Shown here: in pieces, positions 27,369 through 36,213 of the stretch
Layout: the number at the start of each line of letters is the position of its first letter
Numbering within the stretch: the stretch's first letter is position 1
DNA from: an uncultured Acidobacteriaceae bacterium
GTDB taxonomy: Bacteria > Acidobacteriota > Terriglobia > Terriglobales > Acidobacteriaceae
Assembly: GCA_903911925.1 (NCBI GenBank)
Contig: CAIWFH010000081.1
Coordinates: forward strand, 124,001 to 188,000
Direction: 5' to 3'
Length of the DNA stretch: 64,000 nucleotides
Program-made: the position numbers and the translations under genes
The notes under the pieces: model-generated
Told to the model about the DNA's origin: nothing
The model's database searches: none
What the model saw: the letters and a program-made list of their open reading frames with translations, nothing else

Positions 27369-28244
27369 CTAAAGCACAACCTTGTTCAGCGGATACTCGA
27401 CAATCCCCGTCGCCTTCGCCGCTTTCAGTTTAGGAATCACGTCGCGCGCGATGCGCTCTTCGACGATCGTATTTACGGCGACCCATTCCGAGTTGCTGAG
27501 CTGCGAAATTGTCGGTGAATTCAGCGCGGGAAGCACCGCAAGCACGGCCTCAAGATCGTCACGCTTCACGTTGAGCATGAGCCCCACCTGCGATTGCGCA
27601 TCGATGGCGCCGCGCAGCATCATTGCGATCTGGTCAATTTTTTCGCGTTTCCAGGCATCGGCAAGCGCAGGCTTTCCGGCAATCAGGTGAGTCTCGCTTT
27701 CCATCACCGTGTCAATAATCTTGAGGCGATTAGCCTTGAGCGAGCTGCCGGTCTCAGTGATTTCGATGATGGCGTCGGCGAGGGTCGGAGGTTTCACTTC
27801 CGTTGCGCCCCAGCTGAACTCGACCTTCACGTTCACGCCCTTGGCGGCAAAGTAGCGCTTGCTCACCTCGACCAGCTCTGTGGCGACGATCTTGCCTTCA
27901 AGATCTTCCGCTTTCTCAAAGCCGCTGCCCTCAGGGACCGCCAGCACCCAGCGCACCTTGCGGCGGCTCTGCTTGGCATAGGTCAGCGTAGTCACGCTGG
28001 TGACTTCAAGACCGCTCTCGACCACCCAGTCGATGCCGGTGAGTCCCGCGTCGAGTACGCCATGATCCACATAGCGCGCCATCTCCTGCGCTCGGATGAG
28101 CATGCACTCAATTTCGGGATCGTCGATGGAGGGGAAGTAGGAGCGGCCGTCTGCATAGATATTCCAGCCGGCGCGCTTGAACAGTGCAATGGTTGCATCC
28201 TGCAAACTGCCCTTGGGGATGCCAAGCCTGAGTTTGTTAGCCAC
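27369..28244 (-). CDS. hisG: HisG, ATP phosphoribosyltransferase (long form)
   Basis: A 291-residue enzyme for the first step, joining PRPP and [23 protein letters not shown] opens the protein, and the PRPP loop is in [20 protein letters not shown]. About 90 C-terminal residues form the regulatory HisG_C domain, so this is the long form that is feedback-inhibited by histidine and does not need HisZ. It overlaps hisI by 8 nt. Confidence 0.96.
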   Translation of the reverse strand: MANKLRLGIPKGSLQDATIALFKRAGWNIYADGRSYFPSIDDPEIECMLIRAQEMARYVDHGVLDAGLTGIDWVVESGLEVTSVTTLTYAKQSRRKVRWVLAVPEGSGFEKAEDLEGKIVATELVEVSKRYFAAKGVNVKVEFSWGATEVKPPTLADAIIEITETGSSLKANRLKIIDTVMESETHLIAGKPALADAWKREKIDQIAMMLRGAIDAQSQVGLMLNVKRDDLEAVLAVLPALNSPTISQLSNSEWVAVNTIVEERIARDVIPKLKAAKATGIVEYPLNKVVL

Positions 28245-28605
28245 GGTTTGCCTCTTTCTTTTCAGCTTCCTCGTTAGCCGCGGTCACCGTCAGCTGCTTG
28301 GTAAAGCAACTGACGGTGCCCTCGTGGCACACCAGTCCGTCGCCCTCAACCACCACGCGAAACAGCAGGGTATCGTTGTCGCAGTCAGTCGCGGCAGAGA
28401 CCACGCGCAGCCGGTTGCCGCTTGTCTCGCCCTTCATCCACAACTTCTGGCGGGTGCGGCTCCAGAAGGTGACGAAGCCGGTTTCCATCGTTTTGGCATA
28501 GCTCAAGGGGTTGAGAAAGCCAAGCATCAGCACCTCGCCGGTCTGCGCATCCTGCACAATGCCGGGCGCGAGGCCGTCCATCTTGTCAAAATCGATCCGT
28601 TCCAC
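28237..28605 (-). CDS. hisI: HisI, phosphoribosyl-AMP cyclohydrolase
   Basis: A 122-residue enzyme that opens the adenine ring of phosphoribosyl-[41 protein letters not shown] and the metal-binding [11 protein letters not shown] are diagnostic. There is no fused HisE domain and no hisE gene elsewhere in the operon. The start is GTG at 28605-28603 with AAGGA about 12 nt upstream. It is the first structural gene of the his operon, about 40 nt after the attenuator hairpin. Confidence 0.96.
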   Translation of the reverse strand: MERIDFDKMDGLAPGIVQDAQTGEVLMLGFLNPLSYAKTMETGFVTFWSRTRQKLWMKGETSGNRLRVVSAATDCDNDTLLFRVVVEGDGLVCHEGTVSCFTKQLTVTAANEEAEKKEANRG

Positions 28606-28644
28606 GGTTATTGTCCTTGGTTTAGATTTGTGCGGTGAATGAAA

Positions 28645-28675
28645 AAGCCCGCCGGCTTGGTTCGCCGGCGGGCTT
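28645..28675 (-). terminator. His-operon attenuator terminator
   Basis: On the minus strand AAGCCCGCCGGC (28675-28664), a 7-nt loop and GCCGGCGGGCTT (28656-28645) form a perfect 12-bp stem followed by TTTC, a strong intrinsic terminator. It lies between the histidine leader peptide and hisI. Its 5' arm (CCGCCGGC, 28671-28664) is also complementary to GCCGGCGG (28729-28722) inside the leader gene. That segment could form an antiterminator when a ribosome stalls on the His codons. Confidence 0.92.
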
Positions 28676-28701
28676 GGGATTCTTCAGATCTCTCTGGCTT
28701 T

Positions 28702-28779
28702 TCAGTTCAAGCCATGGCAGTCCGCCGGCATGGAGGTTCCATGATGGTGGTGATGGCCGGGATGGCGGTGGATTTGCAT
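28702..28779 (-). CDS. hisL: HisL, his operon leader peptide
   Basis: A 25-codon open frame on the minus strand, ATG at 28779-28777 and TGA at 28704-28702. The peptide begins MQIHRHPGHHHHHG and holds eight His residues (positions 4, 6, 9-13 and 22), five of them consecutive (CAT CAC CAC CAT CAT). It ends 26 nt before a strong terminator hairpin that precedes hisI. This is the organisation of a histidine attenuator: scarce charged tRNA-His stalls the ribosome at codons 9-13, freeing the downstream GCCGGCGG to pair with the terminator's 5' arm. It is too short to be found by ordinary gene calling. Confidence 0.9.
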   Translation of the reverse strand: MQIHRHPGHHHHHGTSMPADCHGLN

Positions 28780-28787
28780 CTGTTTCC

Positions 28788-28816
28788 AATCTAAGGGCAA
28801 AGCTGCCCAGTGTCAA
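28788..28816 (-). promoter_or_regulatory. His operon promoter
   Basis: On the minus strand TTGACA (28816-28811), a 17-nt spacer and TAGATT (28793-28788) make a near-consensus sigma70-type promoter. The -10 box is only 8 nt from the leader ATG, so the leader peptide may be translated from a leaderless or nearly leaderless mRNA. A GGAAA lies between the two but would be at or upstream of the predicted start of transcription. Confidence 0.7.
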
Positions 28817-28873
28817 ATCTTTTACTTGCGGCTGGTCAAGGACTGGGCAGAGAATGGACGCGTGAGAACGACT

Positions 28874-29188
28874 ATGCGCTATGTGGCTCTGTCGATTGTA
28901 ATGCTGGGCGTGTGCCTGTCCGGGTTGGCGCAGGATCATGATCGCGACCCATTCAGACCCTCAAAAACATCGGCAACAGCTCCGCCGCCGGAGGCGCGCA
29001 TCGACATCAATCGGGCCAGCGTTGATGAGTTGCTCAAGGTCCCCGGAATGACGCGCAGTTGGGCCGGGCGCATTGTGCGTTTCCGGCCCTACCGAACCAA
29101 GGTGGATCTCGTGGATAGAGGGGTAATCACTGCCGAAGTCTATGACCGCATCAAGGACTCGGTGATTGCTCACCGGGTCCCTGATTAG
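28874..29188 (+). CDS. Secreted ComEA-like helix-hairpin-helix protein
   Basis: A 104-residue protein. A signal peptide (MRYVALSIVMLGVCLSGLAQ) and short linker precede a helix-hairpin-helix DNA-binding module (IDINRASVDELLKVPGMTRS, then RIVRFRPYRTKVDLVDRGVI). The INxAS..EL...PGM pattern is that of ComEA-type HHH domains that bind DNA outside the cytoplasm. No competence genes are nearby, so a role in DNA uptake is only a possibility. A GTG at 28862 would add four residues. It ends 5 nt before the convergent RND pump gene. Confidence 0.75.
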   Translation: MRYVALSIVMLGVCLSGLAQDHDRDPFRPSKTSATAPPPEARIDINRASVDELLKVPGMTRSWAGRIVRFRPYRTKVDLVDRGVITAEVYDRIKDSVIAHRVPD

Positions 29189-29193
29189 TTGCG

Positions 29194-32100
29194 CTATGCC
29201 TCGACCGGCAGAGTTGGATGCGCGTCGCGCCTGAGCAATCTGCTCAGAATCACGTAAAGCACCGGGATGAAGATCAGGTTGAGCACTGTGGAGAGCAGCA
29301 TGCCGCCCACGATGGTTGTGCCTACTGACTGCCGCCCCAGTGCGCCCGCGCCGGTGGCGAACACCAGCGGCAACACGCCGAGGATAAATGCGAACGAAGT
29401 CATGAGGATTGGCCTGAGCCGCAACTCAGCCGCTTCGATGGCAGCTTCTGAAATGTTGCGGCCCTTGCGGCGCAACTGCTCCGCGAACTCGACAATCAAA
29501 ATCGAGTTTTTCGCCGAGAGGCCGATCAGCATCACCAGTCCGATCTGGCAGTAGACGTCGTTTGAAAAGCCGCGCCATGACACCAGGCCCAGCGCGCCAA
29601 GGATCGCCATGGGAACCGCCAGAAGAATGATGAAGGGCAAGGCGAAGCTCTCGTAGAGGGCCGAGAGAGTCAGATAGACCACCAGCAGTCCGAGGCCGAA
29701 GATAAGCAGGGCCTTGCCGCTGGACTCGATTTCATCCAGGGTGAGGCCGGTCCACTCAAACCTCATGCCGGGCAGCATGGTCCTTTTCGCCAGATCCTCC
29801 ATGGCAGCAAGCCCCTCGCTGGAACTCACGCCTGGGGCGGGCGAACCATCGATTTCGACGGAGCGGAAGAGATTGTAGTGGGAGATGACCGGCGGACCGG
29901 AACTCTCAATCACGGTTGCAAGGTTGTCCAGCGGCACCATCTGGCCCGAGTCGGAACGCACATAATAGCTGTGCAGGTCGCGGGCCGACATGCGGAAGGG
30001 CTGATCGGCCTGTACGAAGACGCGATAGGTGCGGTTGTTGTAGTCGAAATCGTTGATGTACTCCGAACCCATGAACACGCCAAGAGTGGTGGTGATCTGG
30101 GAGAGCGGAATATTCATCGCCTTGGCCTTCGCGCGGTCGATGGTAACCAGCACTTGCGGATCGTTTGCGGAGAAAGTTGTCAGCAGTCCGGTCAGATCCT
30201 TGCTCGCGCGGCTTGCGCCCACAATCTGGTGCGCCACGCGGTCCAGGTCAGAGAGCGTGTTTTTGCCCGTGTCCTGGAGCATAAAGGTAAAGCCGCCGTA
30301 GCTGCCCACGCCCTGCACCGCGGGCGGCTGGAACAGGGCCACCAGGCCGCCGTTGGGGGCGAACATCAGGCTCCCCAGTTTCGGAGTGAGATCGGCCACG
30401 ACTTCGGCTGTCGAGTGACCCTTGCCGCGCCGTTCATCGGAGGGCTTGAGATTTACAAACGCCATGCCGGCATTGGACGAGCCGCCCGACATGCTGAATC
30501 CCATGATAGAAAACGATCCCGCAACATCGGGATTGGCGGCGATGATGGCCTGTGCGCGGTCGGCCAGGGCGCTGGTGTAACCCAGCGAAGATCCCGGGGG
30601 AGCCTGCACGATCATCATCATGTAGCCCTGGTCTTCCTGGGGAATGAAGCCGGTGGGCACATGCCCGTAAATCCAAACCGTAGCTCCCAGGCCCACAAAG
30701 AACAGTACCAGCAACGCATAGCGCAGTTGTAATGCTACGTGGATGACCTTGGCGTAGGTGGTGGACAACCAGCTAACCGAAGCGTCGGCGCCGTGAATGA
30801 AGGCGGCAAAGGCGCGAGAAACCGGACGGATGTGGAGGAAGTCCATCTGGTGGGGACGGTCTTCTTCGCCGCGCAGGAAGAGGGCCGACAAGGCCGGCGA
30901 GAGGGTCAGCGCATTGAATGCCGAGATGGCGATGGCGAAGGCAATGGTCAACGAAAATTGCCGGTAGAGGATGCCGGTGGTGCCAGGGAAAAACGAGACC
31001 GGCACAAAGACGGCGATAAGCACAAGCGAGGTGGCCACCACCGCGCCTGTGACTTCGCTCATGGCTCGCGAAGTGGCCTCATGCGGATCGGAGTGCTCCA
31101 TCGCGATGTGGCGTTGCACGTTCTCAATGACCACGATGGCGTCATCCACCACCAGTCCCGTGGCCAGCGTAATGCCGAAGAGGGTGAGCGAGTTGATGGA
31201 GAAGCCGAATAGCTTGACGAAGGCGAAAGTGCCAATCAACGAAACCGGAATGGTGACGGCGGGAATGATGGTGGCGCGCCAGTCAAGCAGGAAGAGGAAG
31301 ATGACGGTGATTACGATGACAACGGCGATGCCCAGCGTCTGCAGCACTTCCTTGATCGAGTCGCCGACCACCGTCGTGGCGTCGAAGGCCACGTAGTATT
31401 CAAGTCCAGGCGGAAAGCTCTTTGAGAGCTCGATCAACGCGACCTTGGCAGCCCTGTCTACTTCCAGCGCGTTGGCGTTTGAGAGCTGCTCCACGCCGAT
31501 GCCGACTGCTTCGCGGCCTGAGAACTTGAGTTCGCTGCTGTAGTCCTCGGCGCCTACCACCGCGCGGCCCACATCCTTTAGCAGGACAAGGCCGTTGGGT
31601 GTGCTCTTGACAATAATCTTCTCGAACTCCTCGGGACTCGTGAGCCGCCCTACGACGCGCACTGGAACCTGGAAGGCCTGGGTCCCGTTCGTAGGAGGCT
31701 GGCCAAGCTGGCCGGCCGGAATCTCGACGTTCTGCTCGACCATGGCGTTGACCACGTCAGTGGCCGTCAAATTCCGCGACGCCAGGCGGACTGGGTCGAG
31801 CCACACGCGCATGGCGTACTTGCGCTCGCCGAAAATCATTACATCGCCCACGCCTGGTACCCGCTTGAGCGCGTCCTTGACGTAGACGTCGAGGTAGTTG
31901 GAGATGAATTCCTGCGAGTAGCGTCCATCGCGGGCAAAGAAACCGGCGCCGAATACAAAGTCGAAGTTCGACTTCATGATGGTGATGCCGGTGGAGTTCA
32001 CCGCGGCAGGCAGCCGTCCCTGTGCAGTGGCCACTCGATTTTGCACGTCAACGGCCGCGATATCCAGGTCGTAGCCCGTCTGGAAAGTCACGGAAAGTTG

Positions 32101-32367
32101 GCTCGTTCCGCTGTTTGCGCTTGACGAACTGATATAACGCATTCCTTCAACGCCGTTGATTGACTCTTCCAGCGGAATGGTTACTGCCTTTTCCACCGTG
32201 GCGGCGTTCGCGCCCACATAGTTGCACATCACCATCACTTCCGGCGGTGCAAGCGTGGGGTACATGGCGACGGGCAGGTTGGGAATGCAAACCGCTCCGG
32301 CAAGGATGATCAGAAGCGCACAGACGGTTGCAAATACAGGCCGGTGAATAAAGAAATCGACAAACAA
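29194..32367 (-). CDS. RND multidrug efflux transporter, HAE1/AcrB family
   Basis: A 1057-residue inner-membrane proton antiporter with twelve membrane helices and two large periplasmic loops. Family features: FFIHRPVFATVCALLIILAG at the N-terminus, PVAMYPTLAPPEV, TM4 with GLVVDDAIVVIENVQRH carrying the proton-relay Asp pair, GYMMMIVQAPPGSS, and GLSAKNSILIVEFAEQLRRK. The TTG at 32367-32365 is the likely start: AAAGGAAGG lies 6 nt upstream and the first helix follows at once. The frame is open to 32421. It lies 125 nt downstream of its adaptor gene. No outer-membrane TolC-type gene is adjacent. Confidence 0.95.
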   Translation of the reverse strand: MFVDFFIHRPVFATVCALLIILAGAVCIPNLPVAMYPTLAPPEVMVMCNYVGANAATVEKAVTIPLEESINGVEGMRYISSSSANSGTSQLSVTFQTGYDLDIAAVDVQNRVATAQGRLPAAVNSTGITIMKSNFDFVFGAGFFARDGRYSQEFISNYLDVYVKDALKRVPGVGDVMIFGERKYAMRVWLDPVRLASRNLTATDVVNAMVEQNVEIPAGQLGQPPTNGTQAFQVPVRVVGRLTSPEEFEKIIVKSTPNGLVLLKDVGRAVVGAEDYSSELKFSGREAVGIGVEQLSNANALEVDRAAKVALIELSKSFPPGLEYYVAFDATTVVGDSIKEVLQTLGIAVVIVITVIFLFLLDWRATIIPAVTIPVSLIGTFAFVKLFGFSINSLTLFGITLATGLVVDDAIVVIENVQRHIAMEHSDPHEATSRAMSEVTGAVVATSLVLIAVFVPVSFFPGTTGILYRQFSLTIAFAIAISAFNALTLSPALSALFLRGEEDRPHQMDFLHIRPVSRAFAAFIHGADASVSWLSTTYAKVIHVALQLRYALLVLFFVGLGATVWIYGHVPTGFIPQEDQGYMMMIVQAPPGSSLGYTSALADRAQAIIAANPDVAGSFSIMGFSMSGGSSNAGMAFVNLKPSDERRGKGHSTAEVVADLTPKLGSLMFAPNGGLVALFQPPAVQGVGSYGGFTFMLQDTGKNTLSDLDRVAHQIVGASRASKDLTGLLTTFSANDPQVLVTIDRAKAKAMNIPLSQITTTLGVFMGSEYINDFDYNNRTYRVFVQADQPFRMSARDLHSYYVRSDSGQMVPLDNLATVIESSGPPVISHYNLFRSVEIDGSPAPGVSSSEGLAAMEDLAKRTMLPGMRFEWTGLTLDEIESSGKALLIFGLGLLVVYLTLSALYESFALPFIILLAVPMAILGALGLVSWRGFSNDVYCQIGLVMLIGLSAKNSILIVEFAEQLRRKGRNISEAAIEAAELRLRPILMTSFAFILGVLPLVFATGAGALGRQSVGTTIVGGMLLSTVLNLIFIPVLYVILSRLLRRDAHPTLPVEA

Positions 32368-32492
32368 GGTAAGCCTTCCTTTTTTGGCTCTACGAGATAC
32401 CCGCGGCCGGTTGCCCTGCAAATGCTGGATGTCCAGGGTCTCGTCCGCCGCGGCGGACGACCTGGAAAACCACGAACTTTGAAAGGCCTGCT

Positions 32493-33590
32493 TTAGCCAC
32501 CCATCGGAATGACTGGCATGTCGTTCACCAGGAACTGCGTGCTCGAAACAACTACCTTGTCACCCGCATTCAACCCGGAAGAAACGGAGTAGCTGTTTCC
32601 CACCGTGTCGCCAAGCGTGACTGCAACCTGGTGCGCAACAAAATGGCCGTTCTGCTGCTGCGCCACAAACACGAAGCTCTGCCCGCCTTGCCGTATCACC
32701 GCCAGCACTGGAATCACGGCCATCGGCGTGTTGCCCCAGATCACTCGCGCCTTGATCATCTGCGCATTCCGCAGCAGCTCCGAGGAGGGATGCACCGGCG
32801 CTTTCACCAGGATTCCCTGCAGCATCGAATCAATCTGTGGCGAAAGAAAATCGATCTTCGTCTTCTCCAGCAGCTTGCCCGAGTTATCCGTAAGCTCCAC
32901 AGTCAGGCCTTGCTTTACCTGGGTTGAGCGCTCGGTCGGGACGTAGATGTAGGCTTCTAGATCCTTGTTTTCGTCCACCGTGGTCAACATGGTGGCAGGC
33001 ACAACGTAGTCGCCCACGTGTACCGGGATATCGCCCACGACGCCCGAAAACGGCGCGCGAATGGTGTAATACGCCAGTTGTTCCTCAAGCGTCTTGCGCA
33101 TGGCCACCGCGGCCTCGTAATCCGCCTTGGAATTGTCCAGGGCCTGCACCGCCTGGTCGTAGACCGAGCGGCTGGTGATCCCTGCCTCGAAGAGCTTGTG
33201 CTGGCGCTCGTTCTCTGCCACGTTGTAGTCGTAGAGAGCTTTCTTCTGCCGCTCTGTGGCCCGCTGCGACTCCACCGCCGCCACCTGGTGCTGCGGATCG
33301 ATCTGCATCAGGGCCTGCCCGGCCTTTACCTTGTCGCCAGAGCGGACTTGAATCTGCGTCAGACGTCCGTCCACCTGCGGCTGCATGGTGGCCGACCGCC
33401 GCGATTTGATCGTGGCTACATATTCGCTGCTTTGCGCTACCGGGCTCATCGCAACCGTTGCCGTCTGCACCGGCATGCCCTGCATTCCAGCCCCGGCCGG
33501 CGCTGCCGGCTTTTGCTTCTGGCAGCCCGTGGCCGCCAGGCCCACAAGAACAACACAACCAAAAATGGATTTCAACGCTCTGGTCCTCAC
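32493..33590 (-). CDS. RND efflux periplasmic adaptor (AcrA/HlyD family), lipoprotein
   Basis: A 365-residue membrane fusion protein. The lipobox is VGLAATGC, so it is anchored to the inner membrane. The biotinyl-lipoyl domain halves are TMQPQVDGRLTQIQVRSGDK VKAGQALMQID and YYTIRAPFSGVVGDIPVHVG; a coiled-coil hairpin lies between them, and beta-barrel and membrane-proximal domains follow. The GTG at 33590-33588 has GAGGAAAG upstream and places the signal peptide correctly; the longer frame to 33659 is not needed. It forms a tripartite pump with the transporter gene downstream. Confidence 0.94.
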   Translation of the reverse strand: MRTRALKSIFGCVVLVGLAATGCQKQKPAAPAGAGMQGMPVQTATVAMSPVAQSSEYVATIKSRRSATMQPQVDGRLTQIQVRSGDKVKAGQALMQIDPQHQVAAVESQRATERQKKALYDYNVAENERQHKLFEAGITSRSVYDQAVQALDNSKADYEAAVAMRKTLEEQLAYYTIRAPFSGVVGDIPVHVGDYVVPATMLTTVDENKDLEAYIYVPTERSTQVKQGLTVELTDNSGKLLEKTKIDFLSPQIDSMLQGILVKAPVHPSSELLRNAQMIKARVIWGNTPMAVIPVLAVIRQGGQSFVFVAQQQNGHFVAHQVAVTLGDTVGNSYSVSSGLNAGDKVVVSSTQFLVNDMPVIPMGG

Positions 33591-33683
33591 TGAATCTTTC
33601 CTCTTCGTCCAAGCCGCCCGTGAATCTGGGCCCAGGCCTCCGGTATGTACCGGATTCAATTACGATTTCAAGGGTAGAAAAGT

Positions 33684-33698
33684 TACTCCTTAAGAGTA
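33684..33698. promoter_or_regulatory. Candidate operator upstream of the RND pump genes
   Basis: TACTC (33684-33688) and GAGTA (33694-33698) form an inverted repeat around CTTAA, about 95 nt upstream of the adaptor start in an AT-rich stretch. This suits a dimeric repressor of the TetR or MarR kind, but no regulator gene is adjacent. Confidence 0.3.
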
Positions 33699-33851
33699 GC
33701 AATTTTCGCTTTTTGTACACCAATTCCGCCCAGGATTGCGCCGTCCGCCGGCCACACGTCGCCCAAAAGACGCTTTTCTATGTGTGACGACCCGGACCGC
33801 CCCAATGACTCAAAAAACTGCGGGTTACCGCCAGCTCATCCCGACCCGGCT

Positions 33852-34538
33852 TCATTTCGCTTCTTCCCCCGCCCAGGCAAAGGGGTTGAAATTTGTCTCA
33901 GCGTCGAAGGCGTCGACCCCTTCGGCCCGCTTGAGCCAGCCCACCACCAGGTAGGTGAAAGGCGTTGCCGCCACCTCGAACGCCACTTTCACAACATACG
34001 AGGAGGCAATCATCCAGGCCAGTAAACTGCCCCTTTGTGTGCCCCAGAAGGCAATCAGGGTGAAAACTGCGGTATCCACCGCTTGCCCTGAAATAGTCGA
34101 GCCCACTGTTCGCGTCCAAAGCCACCGTCCCCGGGTAGCCAGTTTCAGCCGGGCCATGGTGTAGCTGTTGGTAAACTCCCCGGCCCAGTAGGCTATCAGG
34201 CTGCCTGCGGCAAACCGCGGCACCAGCCCAAATACCCTTGCAAACGATTCCTGGCCGCTCCAGCCCGGAGCCGGGGGCAGGGCCACCGCCAACTGGCCGA
34301 TCAAGGCGAGCAGGCCCATTGCAAAAAAGCCCAGCCAGATGGCCCGCCGCGAGGCGCCGTAGCCGTAAACCTCTGTAAACACATCCCCGCAGATGTAAGT
34401 CAGCGGAAAAAGAAATTCTGCCCCGCTGATCCGCAGCCACCCCAATTGGCACACTTTCTGTCCCACCAGGTTCGAAATCAGCAGAACCACGACGAACCCG
34501 ATGGTAAGCGTTTCCAGGTGCCTGTAATGCCTTGTCAC
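33852..34538 (-). CDS. yhhQ: Queuosine precursor transporter (YhhQ family)
   Basis: A 228-residue membrane protein of the YhhQ/Vut_1 (DUF165) family, thought to import queuosine precursors such as preQ0/preQ1. Typical segments: VVLLISNLVGQKV, GAEFLFPLTYICGDVFTEVY, GYGASRRAIWLGF and VDTAVFTLIAFWG, with about six helices. The GTG start (34538-34536) has no Shine-Dalgarno sequence, but TATCCT lies 6 nt upstream, compatible with a leaderless mRNA. It is divergent from the tRNA-Glu gene. Confidence 0.92.
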   Translation of the reverse strand: MTRHYRHLETLTIGFVVVLLISNLVGQKVCQLGWLRISGAEFLFPLTYICGDVFTEVYGYGASRRAIWLGFFAMGLLALIGQLAVALPPAPGWSGQESFARVFGLVPRFAAGSLIAYWAGEFTNSYTMARLKLATRGRWLWTRTVGSTISGQAVDTAVFTLIAFWGTQRGSLLAWMIASSYVVKVAFEVAATPFTYLVVGWLKRAEGVDAFDAETNFNPFAWAGEEAK

Positions 34539-34713
34539 TTAATGAGGATAGCTCAAGCCCCCGGCAACCTTCCTATAGCCTTCAGCCCGAGTGTTGCCCC
34601 TCTCGCCGGGAACTTTCCGGCCAAAGACCGCGGTTCTTTGACATGGACCCTCTGAGTTGGTAGCCTTCATAAGGGCGCTCACGGCCATACAAGCCTGTAC
34701 CTGCCCTTATAGC

Positions 34714-34791
34714 GTCCCCGTCGTCTAGCCCGGCCTAGGACACCGCCCTTTCACGGCGATAACACGGGTTCAAATCCCGTCGGGGACGCCA
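34714..34791 (+). tRNA. tRNA-Glu (anticodon TTC)
   Basis: Acceptor stem GTCCCCG/CGGGGAC, G discriminator and an encoded CCA (34789-34791). The anticodon loop is CTTTCAC (TTC, Glu) within CCGCC/GGCGA; one anticodon-stem pair is C-A where most tRNA-Glu have C-G. The T arm is CGGGTTCAAATCCCG. It resembles tRNA-Glu of other bacteria closely. A tyrosine-integrase remnant follows 60 nt downstream and points toward it, so its 3' end was probably an integration site. Confidence 0.97.
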
Positions 34792-34851
34792 ATAGAATCA
34801 ATAGTTTAGCAGATTTTCCCCGTTTTTGCCGCAGAGCAGTTTGGGGAGCTT

Positions 34852-34998
34852 TTAAGCCATCTTTTCGGCCTCCAGGGGAGGCTTGACAGGCTGTACCATC
34901 TCCACTACTTTCTGTTGTGCTGCACGTTTGGCGGGCGTCATGGCCTAAGCGTAAACGTCCATTGTGATGCGAGCGGACGCGTGCCGCAACAGTTCTTG
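34852..34998 (-). pseudogene. Tyrosine integrase, C-terminal remnant
   Basis: On the minus strand QELLRHASARITMDVYA matches the C-terminal active-site block of tyrosine recombinases (LRHA..RIT..VYA, with the nucleophile Tyr in DVYA). It is followed by an in-frame TAG where a Gln codon (CAG) would be expected, then AMTPAKRAAQQKV and a natural TAA at 34854-34852. Everything upstream of the LLRHAS block is gone: the sequence switches at about 35000 to a GH2 glycosidase on the opposite strand. It lies right beside tRNA-Glu in the usual orientation for a tRNA-integrating element. Confidence 0.75.
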
Positions 34999-34999
34999 A

Positions 35000-36099
35000 C
35001 CCTCGATTTCCAGGGGCAGATCCGGACCGAAGCGATTTCCGTGGTGCGAAAGCTGCGCAATCATCCCTCCATCGCGCTGTGGAGCGGTGATAACGAAGTA
35101 GACGACGCCTACTACTACCACGGTCTCGATCCGGCTCGCAACGTGCTTACCCGCGAGGTGCTGCCGCAAGTCGTCTTCCAGTGCGATCCGTATCGGCCTT
35201 TCCTGCCCAGTTCGCCCTACATGTCTCCGGAGATGGTTGCCGCCAGGAACCCGCATCTGATGCCGGAGATGCATCTGTGGGATACGCGCGATTACTTCAA
35301 GAGCGCCTACTACACCGAGCATCCGGCGCACTCTGTCAGCGAGATCGGCTTTGACGGCTACCCCAGCCTCTCCGGGCTCAAGCGCTTCATCGACGACAAG
35401 AACCTGTGGCCCTGGCAAAAGAGCCAGGTGTGGACGCTTCACTCCGCCAGCCAGGTAGGCGACGACTACGAGAACAAGCTTCTGGCCAAGGAGTTGAAGG
35501 ACTTCTATGGCGTCGTCCCGGACAAGATTGAGGACTTTATCTATGCCTCGCAGACCAGCCGGGCCGAGGCGTACAAGTACCTCATCGAGATGACGCGCCT
35601 CAAGAAGTGGCGGCGCACCGGCGTGATCTGGTGGAACGCCATCGACGGCTGGCCGCTGATTTCAGACTCCGTGGTGGATTACTACTTCAACAAGAAGCTT
35701 GCCTACCATTTCATCAAGCGGGTGCAGCACCCCGTGGTGCTCATGGTGGACGAGTTCGAAGGCCACAGCGGCGACGACTGGAGCCTTCAAGTGGTTATGT
35801 GCAACGACTCCCGCCAGGATGCCGCTGGCCACTACAAGGTGTGGGATGCCGAATCCGGCGAAACGCTTCTCGAGGGAGACTACGCCTCCAAGGCAAATGG
35901 AAACATTGCTGTGGGCAAAACCCAGGCCTTCCACTCCGACAAGAAACTCTTCCTGATGGAGTGGACGACAGGCGGGAAAAAGTACGTGAACCACTACCTG
36001 CTGGGCCTGCCGGCTTTCTCGCTGGCGCAATACAAAGCCTGGCTGCCCAAGATCGCCGCGCTCCAGAATGACTTCGACCCAGAGAAGGTGGGAGTGTAG
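35000..36099 (+). pseudogene. GH2 (beta-mannosidase-like) glycosidase, 5'-truncated
   Basis: The frame encodes only the C-terminal part of a GH2-type protein: QIRTEAISVVRKLRNHPSIA followed by LWSGDNEVDDAYY (acid/base region of the TIM barrel), HSVSEIGFDGYPSLSGLKRF (nucleophile Glu region) and GVIWWNAIDGWPLISDSVVD, then a C-terminal beta domain. The sugar-binding and immunoglobulin-like N-terminal domains are absent and no start codon with ribosome-binding site is present at the junction near 35000. The open frame runs to 36099 without further damage, so truncation is fairly recent. It ends at a strong terminator. Confidence 0.8.
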
Positions 36100-36124
36100 G
36101 CGGAATCCGGCATCAATTCACGAG

Positions 36125-36152
36125 GTGGCTTCTTCCTTATGGAAGAAGCCAC
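36125..36152 (+). terminator. Intrinsic terminator after the GH2 remnant
   Basis: GTGGCTTCTTCC (36125-36136), loop TTAT and GGAAGAAGCCAC (36141-36152) form a perfect 12-bp stem followed by TTTCC. It lies 25 nt after the GH2 stop. Confidence 0.8.
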
Positions 36153-36213
36153 TTTCCGTTTCGGCTGCTCTGCAACTTGGCTCGATGAGGCACTCGCGTT
36201 CGCCAATTCAGAG

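Noticed and set aside
28622..28939. Minus-strand 105-codon frame covering the his leader region
   Set aside because: It runs through promoter, leader and terminator in another frame than the His-rich leader peptide and has no protein-like features.
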